DNA from: Neurospora crassa OR74A | Taxonomy: Eukaryota > Ascomycota > Sordariomycetes > Sordariales > Sordariaceae | Assembly (NCBI RefSeq): GCF_000182925.2 | Contig: NC_026503.1 | Location: 5,208,001-5,272,000, forward strand | Direction of reading: 5' to 3' | Length of the DNA stretch: 64,000 bases | In this document: positions 42,258 to 53,767 of the stretch, in pieces | How positions within the stretch are numbered: the first letter of the stretch is position 1 | How the letters are laid out: every line of letters starts with the position of its first letter | Notes under the pieces: generated by a model | Seen by the model: only the letters and a program-made list of their open reading frames with translations | The model's database searches: none | What the model was told of the DNA's origin: nothing | Translations under genes and position numbers: made by a program

Positions 42258-43845
42258 CTACAACTCAACAATAAACTTCATCCCACCGCCGCTCTCTCTC
42301 AATTCCGCCAATCCCGGCGCGACGCTCTCCAGCCCCTTGCCCACAACTCTGACTCCTCCCGGGTGCGGAAATACGAACTTTCCTGATTCAATCAGCGCCG
42401 GTAACTCTTGAAGTGCGCGCTCACCATCGGGTTGATCCAAAATCATTCTTGAGAAGATCAGCGTCGCCTTGATACCGACGTCAGTAGGTACAGCGACTTT
42501 TCGACCTGTAGCCACTTCGGCGTACAGCTTGGGTCCATCTTCGCGAAAGACGCCCCAAAATGACATGGCCTTCAAGTTCTCCTCAGCCTTGATAGTGGTA
42601 TTTGAGTCCAGGTCATTCGTGATGGTGGTCTCGTCTGTGTCACTCGACGATGGGAGAGGGGGACCAGATGGTGTAAAGGGACCATCATCAAGGCAAGCAG
42701 CCCCCGAAACGCAATCGAGGATGGCATCCACTCCCTTTCCTTCAGTGAGGCAATGGACCTTCTCGATAAGACCTTCGAACTCGCCACGCAAATGGGCAGT
42801 GGCTCCGCGCTCACGGAGTCCACGGTAGTACTTCTCGCTGTTGGTGGCAGCGATGATGACAGCCTTGGGGCCTAGCGCCATGCGCAGGAGCTGAATGGCA
42901 GAACTGCCAACTCCTGAGGAACCGCCTAGGACAAGAACGGATTTGACGCCGGATTCGTTTGCATGGTAGTCCTTCAGTTTATCCGCGCTGGGATCCTTGG
43001 GTGAAGTCGTATCAATTGTCGGAGACTCAAGATTCAAGAGCGATGCGCTGCCTTGGTGGGCAGGCTCGCTGTTCGCCAGGAAAGGCAGCCGAATACCCAG
43101 CCCACAGACAACCGCTGAGCAAGCCGTCATGTAAGCAAGTCTGCATCTCATTAGCACTTTGTTGTTACACCAATAGGAAGCGGGAAGAAACATGAACTCA
43201 CGGGACACCAGCTGCCCACTGAAAAGGCCAACTTGCCGGCATCCTGGTAGCCCAACTCTTGTGCACACACGTCACATCCTGGAAGCCACCAGATCTTCCA
43301 AGCCAAAACCCTTTCTTCTCCAGTTTCCTGTCTGCCTTCAGGACCTCTTCCACCATCACTTTAGCAAGGTTTTTACTCGCCTCCATTTCGCCTGCACCAC
43401 TTATCCCATCATCACCTTTTTCACCAGGTCCATGTTCCTCAGGTCCCTCCTTCTCAGGTGGTCCTCTCCTCATGCCGACCGGCCCGCTCAGCCCAAACAC
43501 TGCCTGACCAACTCTTAGCTCATTCTCCTGCACATTCATTCCCACTAACTCAACAACACCTGCAATTTCAAATCCCAGGACTTCTGGCCATTTCTTGACC
43601 ATGGTTTCATGCTCCAAGTTCTTCCAGTCGATATGGTTCAGACCGACGGCGCGGATACGGATGCAAACATCGTTACGGCCCGGGACGGGGTACAGATCAT
43701 CGCGCGAAATCTGAAGACTGGATGTGTAAGGAGGGCCGTTGGGGCAAGGCATAACGGCCAGAAGACGAGAGATGAGTTCCTTTTGTTGTGTGGATGGGAC
43801 ATTGGCGGCGATGGAGGGCGGAGAATTCATATTGAGAAAATCCAT
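42258..43845 (-). CDS. Medium-chain dehydrogenase/reductase, quinone-oxidoreductase type
   Basis: Two exons, complement(join(42258..43140, 43202..43845)), give 508 aa. The 61-nt intron (GTGAGT, GCTAAT, GCAG) falls inside the conserved AAGVPLAYMTACSA segment. The N-terminal GroES-like part has DVCIRIRAVGLNHIDWKN and GFEIAGVVELVG. The Rossmann part has VLVLGGSSGVGSSAIQLL for NADPH, followed by ATNSEKYYRGLRERGA and AILDCVSG. The catalytic-zinc Cys/His set of classical alcohol dehydrogenases is missing, so a zinc-free enoyl or quinone reductase is more likely. Two low-complexity insertions enlarge it well beyond the usual 340-370 aa: a Glu/Gly/Pro-rich one at about residues 125-160 and another before the nucleotide fold. 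The substrate is unknown, and no polyketide gene lies nearby. Confidence 0.8.
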
Positions 43846-44649
43846 TATAGGCAGTCGATGCTTCTGTTGCTGTTGACTTTCGATGGAGACGAAAACAATG
43901 TGCGAATGTTCCCTTTTGCCGAGGTTAGAACGGGAGCGAAGGGTAGAAATGATCCAAGTTGGGAGTCAAAGTGGAAAATATCGGCTTGACGTGTTATCGA
44001 GATCAAAGGAGGGAGGCAAGTTACTCGGGACATCGATATACAAACCATGTGCGAGAGGCGACGCACGCTTTGTGAGACGACTTCTGTCTTTGCGCTCGCT
44101 CCTTGGCTGAACTTTCTTGCCTTAGTGATGAATAGTGCCCAACAGCAGGACGGGAAGCAAGGCAGGCATTGGCGACTCAAATCAAAGAGCGAGATTGGAA
44201 GGGGGGGTTCCAGGGACACCTACGGAACTTGTTCAATCAGCAGAGAGGTGTTTTTGGACTACCTGCGCACCTAGTGAACCACTAGAGACCCGGCAATGAA
44301 CAGAATCAGGAAACGGCAATTTGCACCTTGACAGCAAAGACAGGAACTTCCCGACCTCAGATATGTGACTCTTCCATTGCTCACTTCGATGTCTGTAAAG
44401 TGTAGAGGTAGGTAGGTATACGATGACCAAAAGCCACATCGCCAAACATTTTCCACCACATTAGGGCGACTCCTGTTATGAGTCCCAATCTTCACGTATC
44501 GCGACCTACCTAATATTGGATTTGCTCTGCGCCGTGAAGAGTCACATCGCTAGGATGTGAGTCAACTGTGCAATCAAAGAGCAGATCATGGTCGATAAGT
44601 AATGATGCCGCCACGAAGCACTCATTTGTCATCAGCAGCCCTTGCTTTT
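43846..44649. other. Intergenic
   Basis: Promoter side of the MDR gene and downstream side of the PAN-like gene. Contains GAGGTAGGTAGGTAT at about 44406. No gene recognised. Confidence 0.45.
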
Positions 44650-46172
44650 CTAGCCACGAGGATACCAATCAGTCTTCAAACCATCACCAACGGCAGTTTC
44701 CGAGTAACCAGTGCTCCAAGTCGCGCACAGACCCGCACCTCCCATATCCTGATCATATTGATCCTGGCAGATTCCAACACTCGGCCACGACTGCATATGG
44801 ATAGTCCAGTCAGAGCAGCCATCAGAAACCGATCCACCGCGTTTCTGGTGCTTCTCATCCGCGTCACAGCCATACATGGGCGCCCTGAACCTCTGCAGGC
44901 ACAGATTTTTGTCAAGTCTCACGGTGCAACCTGCCTTGGCAACGACACTGGTGATGACTGTAGTGCCGTTGTAGGGCCAGTAGGCAGCAGCAATGGAGTT
45001 CTCCCCGTGCAAAATCTTGTCAACAGCATAGCTGCCGAAGGTCCCGTCGTGTCCACCCTTGCAGAAGTAGTCAATGGCCCGCCAGGAAGCTTTCTCGTCT
45101 GCCCACCAAGTCTCGTTATTGCAGCTCACGGCGATGGCGGTGGGATTCGGAAGTGCCGAGCTTGCTTGTGAAACGCTGAGTGTAGTAGCAGGTGCAATTG
45201 GCTTCACCAACTCCGTCGTGACAACTGTAGTGACAGCAGTTGTGACTGCAGTTCCCTCGACAAACATGGTAGTTGTATCAACGGCAACAGCTAGGACCGT
45301 ACTTGTCTCCTTCACGAGACCGGCAACAGTATACGTGGCGACACTTTTCCCACCATCACTATGTCCAGCAACAGCATTGCCACCCGGGCCAGTAACCAGC
45401 ATGCCCGCCCAACTGTTCTCGTTGACCGTCTGTCCCCTCAGACTGTTTTTCAACCAACAATTCGGCTTCAACGCAATGCCTGCAATGTAGCTGAAGCCCA
45501 AACACTGAGCATACTCTGCACACCACTTTGCGCACTCTTCCCAACTGTGCCTCATGCCTGCGTTGAAGTTCCAGTTGGCTGCCTGATCATAGTGATCAAT
45601 ACCGCATTGAAGTTGGTACACATTATTCGTGGCATGGTCAGTCCAGAAGGTATTGTTGTCGCGTGGGCAGGAAACGAGGGTGGCTGAGGCCGAGGGTGAG
45701 AGGGTGACAACCGACAAGGAGCTGGAAGGAATGGGGGAAATAGGCCAGGGGATGGTGAGGGTACTGCCACTCTCGGTGTCGCTGACAGTGGAGGTGAGAA
45801 AGGTGTTGGAAGTAACAATGGTCGGCTGGAGAGGACCGGTGTCGGTGGGACGGGCATCGGTGGGGAGGACTGTGGCTGGAAGTGGAAGTCGTTAGCACGC
45901 GGTCATCGTAGGTCGTGGGAAGGGGCTCAGAACTGGAGAATGGGGGCATAGAATGTGGCGCGAGGGTGTAAACAGCCATCCTGGTGAGGCCCAACACAGT
46001 GACACCGTGGCAGGTACTTGTGAATGTGAACAAGGGAGTCAGGACTCAGGGGCAGGAATGGCTCACCAACAGCAGAGGGTTGAACCGCAGCAACAGACAG
46101 ACCAGCGGCATGGACTGACTGGACCAGGCCACCGGCAAAGGCGATCAAGCCTGAAAGAAGGTGGAAGCGCAT
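44650..46172 (-). CDS. Secreted protein with PAN/apple-like cysteine module
   Basis: Two exons, complement(join(44650..45875, 46067..46172)), give 443 aa. The 191-nt intron has GTGAGC, GCTAAC and CCAG. The signal peptide is MRFHLLSGLIAFAGGLVQSVHA. A Thr/Ser/Pro-rich linker leads to a first cysteine module (about residues 105-180) with the PAN/apple-like pattern W-E-E-C-A-K-W-C-A-E-Y-x-x-C-x-G-F-S-Y and a final CWLK. A Val/Thr-rich segment (TAVTTAVTTVVTTE) follows. A second, different cysteine module begins SCNNETWW and includes DYFCKGG, GCTVRL, LCLQRF, GCDADE, GCSDW and ICQDQYD. It is probably cell-wall or extracellular, and may bind carbohydrate or protein. No catalytic motif is seen. The splice joint keeps frame exactly. 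Confidence 0.75.
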
Positions 46173-47085
46173 CGTGAAGATGGAATTTGACTCTTAGGCG
46201 TGTCGACCTCCGATTGAAAGAAAAGAACGAATGGACGCCGTCGACGACCGGCTTCGGGGTAGCGAATGTGAAGTTAACGATCGTGGGAGAAGTAACGACG
46301 GAACGTTCCCCGCTGGAAGAGAGAAAGATGGAGGGACGAGGGGAGGGAGATTGATGGCGGCCTGACGCGCTCTTATGGAAGTTGAGAAGGTAGCCCGATT
46401 GGAGGGGGGAGAAGGTCGCAGCCAAAAAACGAAGGATGGAAGCGCGTTGGTCCGAGGAAATGACTGAGAGACGGAACCTGAGAGGAAAGTGACAAACGCG
46501 TCTTGCAGTTGCCTTGAACGGGTTTCGGCGTGTATTCCCGGGTCCGAAGAACAGACTGCCTTGTCCGATGACGAGTACTTCATGTTGGGAGGAAGGAGCG
46601 TCGGGAAAGAAAAGGCAAACGAGCCCAGTTGACTCCACATGCCGTGAAAGGTGAAAATACGGGAAGGTGCGGTGATAGCACGGGCCTTGGGATGGGACTT
46701 GGCGGTTGGCCTTCAAGGTCCCGCCGCACATGATGCGAAACGATCAATGGTAAGAGCGCATTGCGTTGGCGTCGGAGTCCATGGTAGCTACCTACCCTAG
46801 GTACCTAGGTCAATAAGTCTAAATCCAATGGGCAAATAGGGCGGGTCGCTTCCACTTACATCTCATGGTCCGGTTCTTTGGCCAATGCACAAAAAGAGAA
46901 TACTTGGAGGCGAGAAGGGGCAGACAAGAGAAACAAGCGGGACGGCTAATGAAGAAACTCGCGAGAAGAAGAGCAACAGTTAATTATACTATGCAAAGAT
47001 GAATACGGAACCATGGTATTCACTCCCAGGTGTCATTCAACAGCCACATGAAGCATAGAGGTACTACCTCCATCGGTCTCCCCGT
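46173..47085. other. Intergenic
   Basis: Promoter of the PAN-like gene and downstream region of the beta-glucosidase gene. Includes CTACCTACCCTAGGTACCTAGGT at 46788-46810. Long minus-strand frames at 46063-46731 show no domain and overlap the first exon out of frame. Confidence 0.5.
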
Positions 47086-50000
47086 TCAGGGAAGAACCTC
47101 CTCGAGATCCAACTTCCTCGAGCTTGGCCCGACGTACACCTTCTTCGCGTACTCAGTAATCACCCAATCCTGCTTCACCGTATCCCATGAACTCACATCC
47201 CTCCTCGTCAGCACCGCCTTGAACTGCACCTTCTCCCCAGGCTCAACCCTAAGTCTGTCAAACCCTCTCAGCACCACCTTGGGATCCTCTGGCCCACCGA
47301 GGCTCACGTACAGCTGCGGTACTTCATCACCCGCCACCTTGCCCGTGTTGGTGATATCCGCCGTAACAGTGTACATGATGTCGTAAAGAGCAGGGTTTCC
47401 ACCGGGGTGATGAAGGCCGGATGAGCGAAGCAAAGGCTGCGCCGATCCATCGTTGGCCTTGGGCGGCAAGAACTCCTCGGCAGTCTGGCCGTACTGCGCA
47501 TCGCCGCTGGAAGCAGACATGTCGGTGCTGTTGAGGTAGGGGTAAATAAACTGGTAGACGTAGGGGAACTCTGCGGCAGGGAATACGTAGTCTTCCACGC
47601 TTTCAGAAAAGTTTCCAAAAGTGGGCGCAGCTTCCGTCTGCCCTGTGGTGGGAGTGTACTCGCCGACTTGGTGCTTCTCGATCTTCAAGTTGCTGTACTC
47701 AAAGGTGGTATAGCTCAATCCAAAGCCAAACTCGTAAAGGACCGAGGCGTTGGCCTTGTCAAAGTGACGGTAATCGATAAAGACTCCTTCGGTGTAGTCC
47801 AGCTGAGGAGCTTCGTTCCCGTTGTTCGGCTCATAGAGAACATCGGTGCCGTAGCTTTCGCGCGTGGCACCCCAGGTGAAGGGAGTGCGCCCAGATGGGT
47901 TGACTCTACCGTACAAGACGTCCGTGATGGAGTTGCCGCTCTCCTGACCGGGCATACCGGCCCAGAGAATGGCGGTAATATTGGGGTTGTCGTACCATTC
48001 CGTGAGCAAAACGGGACCAGGTGTGTGGAGGACGACAATGGTGTTGTTACACCAGCTGGAAACATTCTTGACCAGAGCATCGCCCTCATTCCAAAGGGTG
48101 AGGTTCAGCCGATCACCTTTGTTGCCATCAATCTCGATGAAGCCTTCACCAGAGTTGGCGTTGACAAAGACAATGGCAGTTGCGTCCTGCTGGGAAACCA
48201 GGGCCTTGATTTCCGTGGGCGCATGGTTCCTCAAGACACTCTCGTAGCGAGATCCATCCTGAACAGCGCGGGCTTGCAGGGCTTGGTCGGGCGTCACAAG
48301 ATAAGGGAAGTTACCGGTGCCGGAACCCCAGCCAATACCCAAGGTACCATTGTTACATCTATTGTCGGCGCATCCGTTCGGCCCAAGAGGGTTCGGCCCA
48401 GCATCCTCACCAATGACGGCCAGAAACTTGGGCTTTTTCAGGGGAAGGGAGCCGGTGTTTTTCAACAGAACTGTTCCGCGAGCTGCAATCTCCCTAATAA
48501 GGCTTCCGTGATCGCCCTGAACGTTAACATGCCAGTTGATCTGCTGATAATCTTTGCGAGCGGCCCAGTGCAGCGGGCCGTACGTGTCGAGGGTCCAGAA
48601 GGAGAAGTTGATGGGCTCTTGGTCCTCGACGGTTTGGCCAACCTTGAAGAAAGCAGCCATGATGCGCATGGCCATGTCGTCAATGCGCCACTGCGGGACA
48701 GTTCCATTGAGGACGGCGAGTGTGAGGTTGGTTCCCCAGTAGCTGCGGCCGCTGTTAAACATAGTATCACCGGGCATGCTCATGTCGAGACCGGCAGCAG
48801 CGCTCGCGACACCAGAGTGATGGGCTTGCCAATCGCTCATCACAAAGCCCTGGAATCCGTTTTCTTGCTTGAGCAGGTTGTTGAGGAGCTTCGAGTTCTG
48901 GCAGCTGTACGAGTTGTTGGCCTGAGTGTAGGCGCACATGAAGGAGCCTACACCAGCTCTGATGGCATCAACAAACGGCCACAAATACATTTCGTGCATG
49001 GTCTTGTCGTCAATGTTGGAGGATAGCGTTTCGGAGATGTTGTATCCGTAGTCCTGTGACTCTCCAACCTGTCTGAAGTGTTCTTGCTCGTTGCCGATAA
49101 AGTGCTTGGCGCAAGCGACGACGCCAGCGTCCTGTGTTCCCTTGATGGTCTCCGCCATGGCGATACCGGTGAGAACAGGGTCGGTCGAGAAGCCTTCCCA
49201 GTTGCGGCCGCCTTCGGGTGCCCGGCCGAGGGGACCGGCAACAGGTCCGAGGAGAACCGTGACTCCCTTGCCCTTGGCTTCCTGGCCTAAAGCATATCCG
49301 CGTTTATACATGAGACCTCGATCAAACGTAGCGGCGGTTGTGACCCCGGCGGGGAAGACTGAGTTGTAGTCGGTGCCACGGATGGCCAAGGGGGCATCTT
49401 GCATACACATGCTCTTCAAGCCAAGCCGAGGGATGGCACCTGTTTGGCCAACGCATTGTTCAGCGCCCCAGCTGTGTTGCGTCTACCTGTTAGCTTTGTT
49501 TGACGGTGCATATGGTATTGGATGCGCTGCGTGGACCACGTACCCGATGCCGGTTGTAAGGTTGACTTTTTCGAGCAGGGTCAACTGGGACACAAAGGCC
49601 TTTGCCTTTTCGTAGGCTTCTTCCCAGCCGATGGCCTTGGGGTCCATCCATGGTGATGGATAATGGGGTTCTGAGTAGGCAAGCGACCTCTTATTGAGCT
49701 GTGTTGACGATTCTATGTCAGCAAAAGGAAGCGAGACCGCCAGGACTGTTTGTATGGACAGCCATGGGAGGGCGTATCTGGAATGCATGTCTGGCAGGGA
49801 CGGTTGGGCCGATCCCACGAAGGGCGAGTTGAAGGGTCAATCTGGATAAAATGGAACGTGCAGGTGTTTGGTAGCACAACTATAGAATGCAGTGATACTG
49901 ATGATCCAGCAAGCTGGGAACGGGATCGAGGGAGATCTGGACATAGGAAGCGGAAAGAATGGGACGGGTAGGGCGGACGGATGATATATGTCGAAGCTTA

Positions 50001-50088
50001 CCTGTTGATGAGAAGGATGGATCGGCTCGGGCGCAGCCAGGGCGAGATTGCCGCTCGCCAGCAAGGCAAGCGGAATGGCGAACTTCAT
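47086..50088 (-). CDS. gh3-4: Secreted GH3 beta-glucosidase
   Basis: Three exons, complement(join(47086..49471, 49544..49698, 50002..50088)), give 875 aa. The introns are 303 nt (acceptor CACAG before [11 protein letters not shown]) and 72 nt (branch CTAAC). The enzyme hydrolyses cellobiose and short beta-glucans to glucose outside the cell. The signal peptide is [18 protein letters not shown], and a Lys-Arg site after residue 31 suggests propeptide processing. The GH3 N-terminal barrel contains [29 protein letters not shown] and the nucleophile Asp, about residue 294, in [13 protein letters not shown]. The alpha/beta sandwich and the C-terminal fibronectin-III-like domain ([17 protein letters not shown]) follow. 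The protein closely resembles, as I recall it, the Neurospora extracellular enzyme GH3-4; the symbol rests on that memory. Confidence 0.93.
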
Positions 50089-52303
50089 GGCGAGATGTTC
50101 AGGCGTGGACTTTGACCCCTTATTCTCACCAGACACAGCACAGAAAAAGGTTCTTTGTGTGATGGAACAGTCCGAACACGGCCGATGAAGATGGCACCGA
50201 GTCGCACGGGGAAGAGCACCGATATATACAAACAGATCGACACCCTTGACCCCTGGCAGTCCCCGTTTATTCTGTTGTCCCTCTTTGCGCTACACTACAT
50301 GCTGCCGTGGATGGTCGGATGGGGTCTCAGACAAGACGTCGAATTTGAACACAGGACCTGGATCAACAAGGGGTAGACGGTCTCCCCTGGTCCATGTTCT
50401 TGACCGTCGTCACTGGCCCGAAGGCTGAGGTCGCCATGTTAGAGTGGGCTTGGGCTGATGATCTTGTCTTGAAGCCATCCTTGCAGGGAAGAGAGAAGGT
50501 CGCGAGAAACTTGATCCGGTTAACGCGATCGTCGGCATTTAGGCGATTGAGCGGTGGGCGAAAGACAATAATGTCCGATGCCAAGGGGAGCAGATGTTGG
50601 GAAAAGGGCCGATCGGGCTTGCGATATGGGTCAGGAGGTTGAAAAAAAAAAAAAACCAAAGAGTACCCGGACGAGAGCACTCTTCCGGTCAGGCATCGAG
50701 TCGAGGAGCCGGAAGCGCGCAATGGTGGATGGGGTTGAACAAAGAATTGGCGGACCACGGCAGAAAATGGCATGCCGGGTAACTTGGGGTTGAGGTCATC
50801 GAATGCAATGCGACGGCTTCCAATTGGACGGGCTGCAGATGCCTGGTACGGTGGTACCTACATGGTCTGGTGCGGGGATGTGGGGATTTGTGGAGAATGG
50901 GATCGATTCCGCTACGGGTTCCCGTCCCGTCATTCCGTCAACCGGGCAAGAACTACTCGAGTGAGAGCACTTGGTCCCGTGATCCTTCAGGGTTCTGTTG
51001 CGATTGAATCCACAGTTCATGTGGTGATCAACAGCTCATGCTATCATGAACAGCTCATGTCATGAAACTACCTAGGTACCTACAAAGTCCATGAACAGAT
51101 GTTCGGCATCGGATGAGACCAAATCTTGAAGACCCAAAAGTAAGCTCTCCATGGGGCCTCGGTTGAGCTCCCTCCATTTGCCGTGGTGGGGCACAAACCA
51201 GTGGCTCGTGTAATCCTTTTCATGGATCACCTTGACGGTTGAGTCGGGAAGGCTAGTGTGAGGTAGGCAAAACCTCGGAATCTTCCTCCATACGTTTGCC
51301 TGCGGTTCCTTGATGTCTTTCTTCCGGCCACCTCGGTTCCTCTTCTCCAGAAAAGCAAGCCATTGACCGGTGTGCCCTTTGCATATTACGGGGGACAAAA
51401 AAATGCTAAATGACTGACGGGACTTGTAGTCCATCGTTTTCCCACCTGCGAAGGGGACTGGAGATGAGATGTACACGACGGCAAAAGGTAACCTATGGAA
51501 TACCTTGTGCCACCCACCTCACAAGAAAGCTCGGGGGTCCAAGAGGCAAAGGCTGGGGAGAGATGTCATTGTCTTCGTAAGTGACCTGCTCTTTCTTGAT
51601 TGCATTGGCCATTCGTTACTGCAGCTTCTAACCTCGCTAAAAACGGAAGCTCCTTGAAAAATAGCAGACAATAGTGCCGGTTTTTTTCTTGACCGTTGCC
51701 AATAATGACATCGTCGTCTCCTCACAACGAACTTGACCCCGAAAGCAAGTGCCAAGTTACCCCACACGAAACTACTAAGTACTAGGCCCAATGGGACTTG
51801 GCATCCTCGATTTTGATGTTGCATTACCGTCCTCGTCAAATATTTTCTTCCCATCACACGGAGCCTCCAACAGTTCCTTACCACTCCTCTTTCCAATGCC
51901 TTGAATTGGTACATATTGGCTCAGGTGTGGTTGCATGCATCGGATGCAACATTCCCCCGGTCTAGGGTTGCCGATGATATGACACCTGGCCAGTGTCCGG
52001 ATCACGACAACCGACGACTGCCGTGACACCTTGGCGATGTTCTCTCGCAGCTTCACGTTGACCGTGTTCGTTTGATCCTGAGTTCTGAGTGGGTTTGAGC
52101 AAACTTTGAAAATCACAGTCGTAGTCGTTCTGTTTCAAGCCTGCTCAAGTGTAAAAGAGTACGGGCGATTTAATAGTAGTCCAATCGCCAAAGTCACGAT
52201 ATTATTGCAAGGAAACTTATCAACACAAACACAAAACAACACAGAGCCAGGGCTGGAATTGAGAGTGGAGTCAAATGGTAAAACAGCAAAAAGAAGAATT
52301 AGA
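50089..52303. other. Intergenic, upstream of the beta-glucosidase
   Basis: The first few hundred bases are the beta-glucosidase promoter. A run of 14 A lies at 50642-50655 and a CTACCTAGGTACCTAC motif at 51068-51083. A minus-strand open stretch at 51072-51476 (134 codons, with KIPRFCLPHTSLPDSTVKV) has a protein-like feel, but no ATG at its start and no homology I recognise, so it is not called. Confidence 0.4.
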
Positions 52304-52375
52304 TGACCCCAACCCGATTTGAACGGATAACCTTTCGATCTGGAGTCGAACGCGCTACCGTTGCGCCATGAGGCC
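52304..52375 (-). tRNA. tRNA-Trp (CCA)
   Basis: The 72-nt gene on the minus strand folds as a full cloverleaf. The acceptor stem GGCCTCA/TGGGGTC pairs completely (with G-U pairs) and has discriminator A. The D arm is GGCGCAACGGTAGCGC. The anticodon stem TTCGA/TCGAA carries loop CTCCAGA, so the anticodon is CCA. The T arm is ATCCG-TTCAAAT-CGGGT. There is no intron. A TTTTT run about 16 bases downstream can serve as Pol III terminator. Confidence 0.92.
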
Positions 52376-53767
52376 TTTGTTGATGGAATTGCCTTTGTCA
52401 ACAGCTTACATTGGGATATTGCAGCCCATCGATAAAGAAAACGAATTGGTGTACTCGCTGAAGGTTGACATTTCCAGATGGAACACGTATGGAAATAGGC
52501 TGTTAGAAACGTAGTGTGCAACAATTTACAAGCTGGTAAGCACTACCAGGTTTTCAGATGTTGTTAGTTGTCATTGCTTGCAACATGGAACGATGTCCTA
52601 GACAACATTGAAGTCAAGCCGAACTGAAACCTGTTGAAGCGTTTGTGTTCAAAACTTTTCGTGAGTCAATCGACAGTCATATCCAAGCGCCAGCCTAGGT
52701 ACCTGAATCTCCTTCCCGCTTCATAATATCAGCACCTCGAGTCACCAGAGAGTCCACTCATGCTCGTAAGCATGGACAATTAGTCAAAAATGAAGCTGCT
52801 AGCTAGAAAGGTTTTCATACCTACCTAGTTAAAAGCACAGGCAGAGCCAACAGCATTCTTGTCCACCGCGTCTCAAGAGTCAAAACTAGGCGAGAAGGGA
52901 GAGAGGAGGAGTGTCATTTGAGAGGAAAGATGATGAAAAAGATGGAAGTAAAGGCAATAGAAGTAGGTACAGTCAAAGGGGTTTAATAGAAGGGTGACGA
53001 GAAACACCACGTTGATGGGTCCCGGAAGTTGGTTTCATCACATTGGGAACACCAAATAACGGTACCTACCTACCTACTTAGGTCCCTAGAGGCATCTCTA
53101 AGTATCCAGCGGATTCAGTCTTACAAAGGGTACCTAGGTAAGGTTGAAGCTGGTCAGTTATCAGTCCGAAACTTCAGGTGCTTCATATAAATATACGCCT
53201 GTAATAGGACTGGACACAATGGAGATATAAAGCTTGAACCAATCTCAGAAGGAGTACATTTATTACCTCCATCATCGAAGAAGTCACCCATTAGCGAAAA
53301 GAGGAGGCTGAATTCGGTACCTATCCAGCAATGTAACACATAGGGCTTCATTAAGTCCAGGGCAGGTATATATCTGAAGCGAACTTGACTCGACGTTGCG
53401 GCTGTCAAAAGAGGAGGCAGCCGCCAATTTGGCTTCTTCAATATAGAGGTACTTCTAGCACCCAGTGAATGGTTCTTCGCCCAATGTCCGTGCAGGTTTC
53501 TACAGCCGGCCGAGACAGGATGCTTTCCGCTTGCTTTATGCCTGTCCACCCGGAAGATGCCCGCACATGCGTACAGGTCAGTAGCGTCTAGCAGCTGTAA
53601 AGTCTGGAGACAACGAAAGGTACCTCTACCTACTTGTGCCTGGCCCTTGGGCTCACGCTTTTTCACTTCACACAACTACCTACCTTAGTACTCGCCATCC
53701 CTTGCGCCGATTGCACATATACGACTAGAGGCCGTTTTCACGATTCAGTCCACTATTACGACAAACT
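52376..53767. other. Intergenic
   Basis: Between tRNA-Trp and the DUF6604-like gene. GGTACCTACCTACCTACTTAGG lies at 53061-53082 and GGGTACCTAGGTAAGG at about 53128-53143. A minus-strand frame of 173 codons at 53154-53675 begins without ATG and has no domain, so it is not called. Confidence 0.45.

Noticed and set aside
43990-44220. Possible extra exon upstream of the MDR gene
   Set aside because: The MDR protein already starts with a good ATG at 43845 and a complete N-terminal domain. The upstream frame has no conserved sequence.
46063-46731. 222-codon minus-strand frame upstream of the PAN-like gene
   Set aside because: It overlaps exon 1 of that gene out of frame. The signal peptide and perfect splice joint of the other frame are far stronger evidence.
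47668-49026. 452-codon plus-strand open frame
   Set aside because: Entirely antisense to the well-supported GH3 beta-glucosidase; typical of GC-biased codon use in the opposite strand.
53154-53675. 173-codon minus-strand frame that begins MCEV-like
   Set aside because: The first codon is TTG, not ATG. It lacks the cysteine frame of the miniprotein family despite the Met-Cys look, and has no domain.
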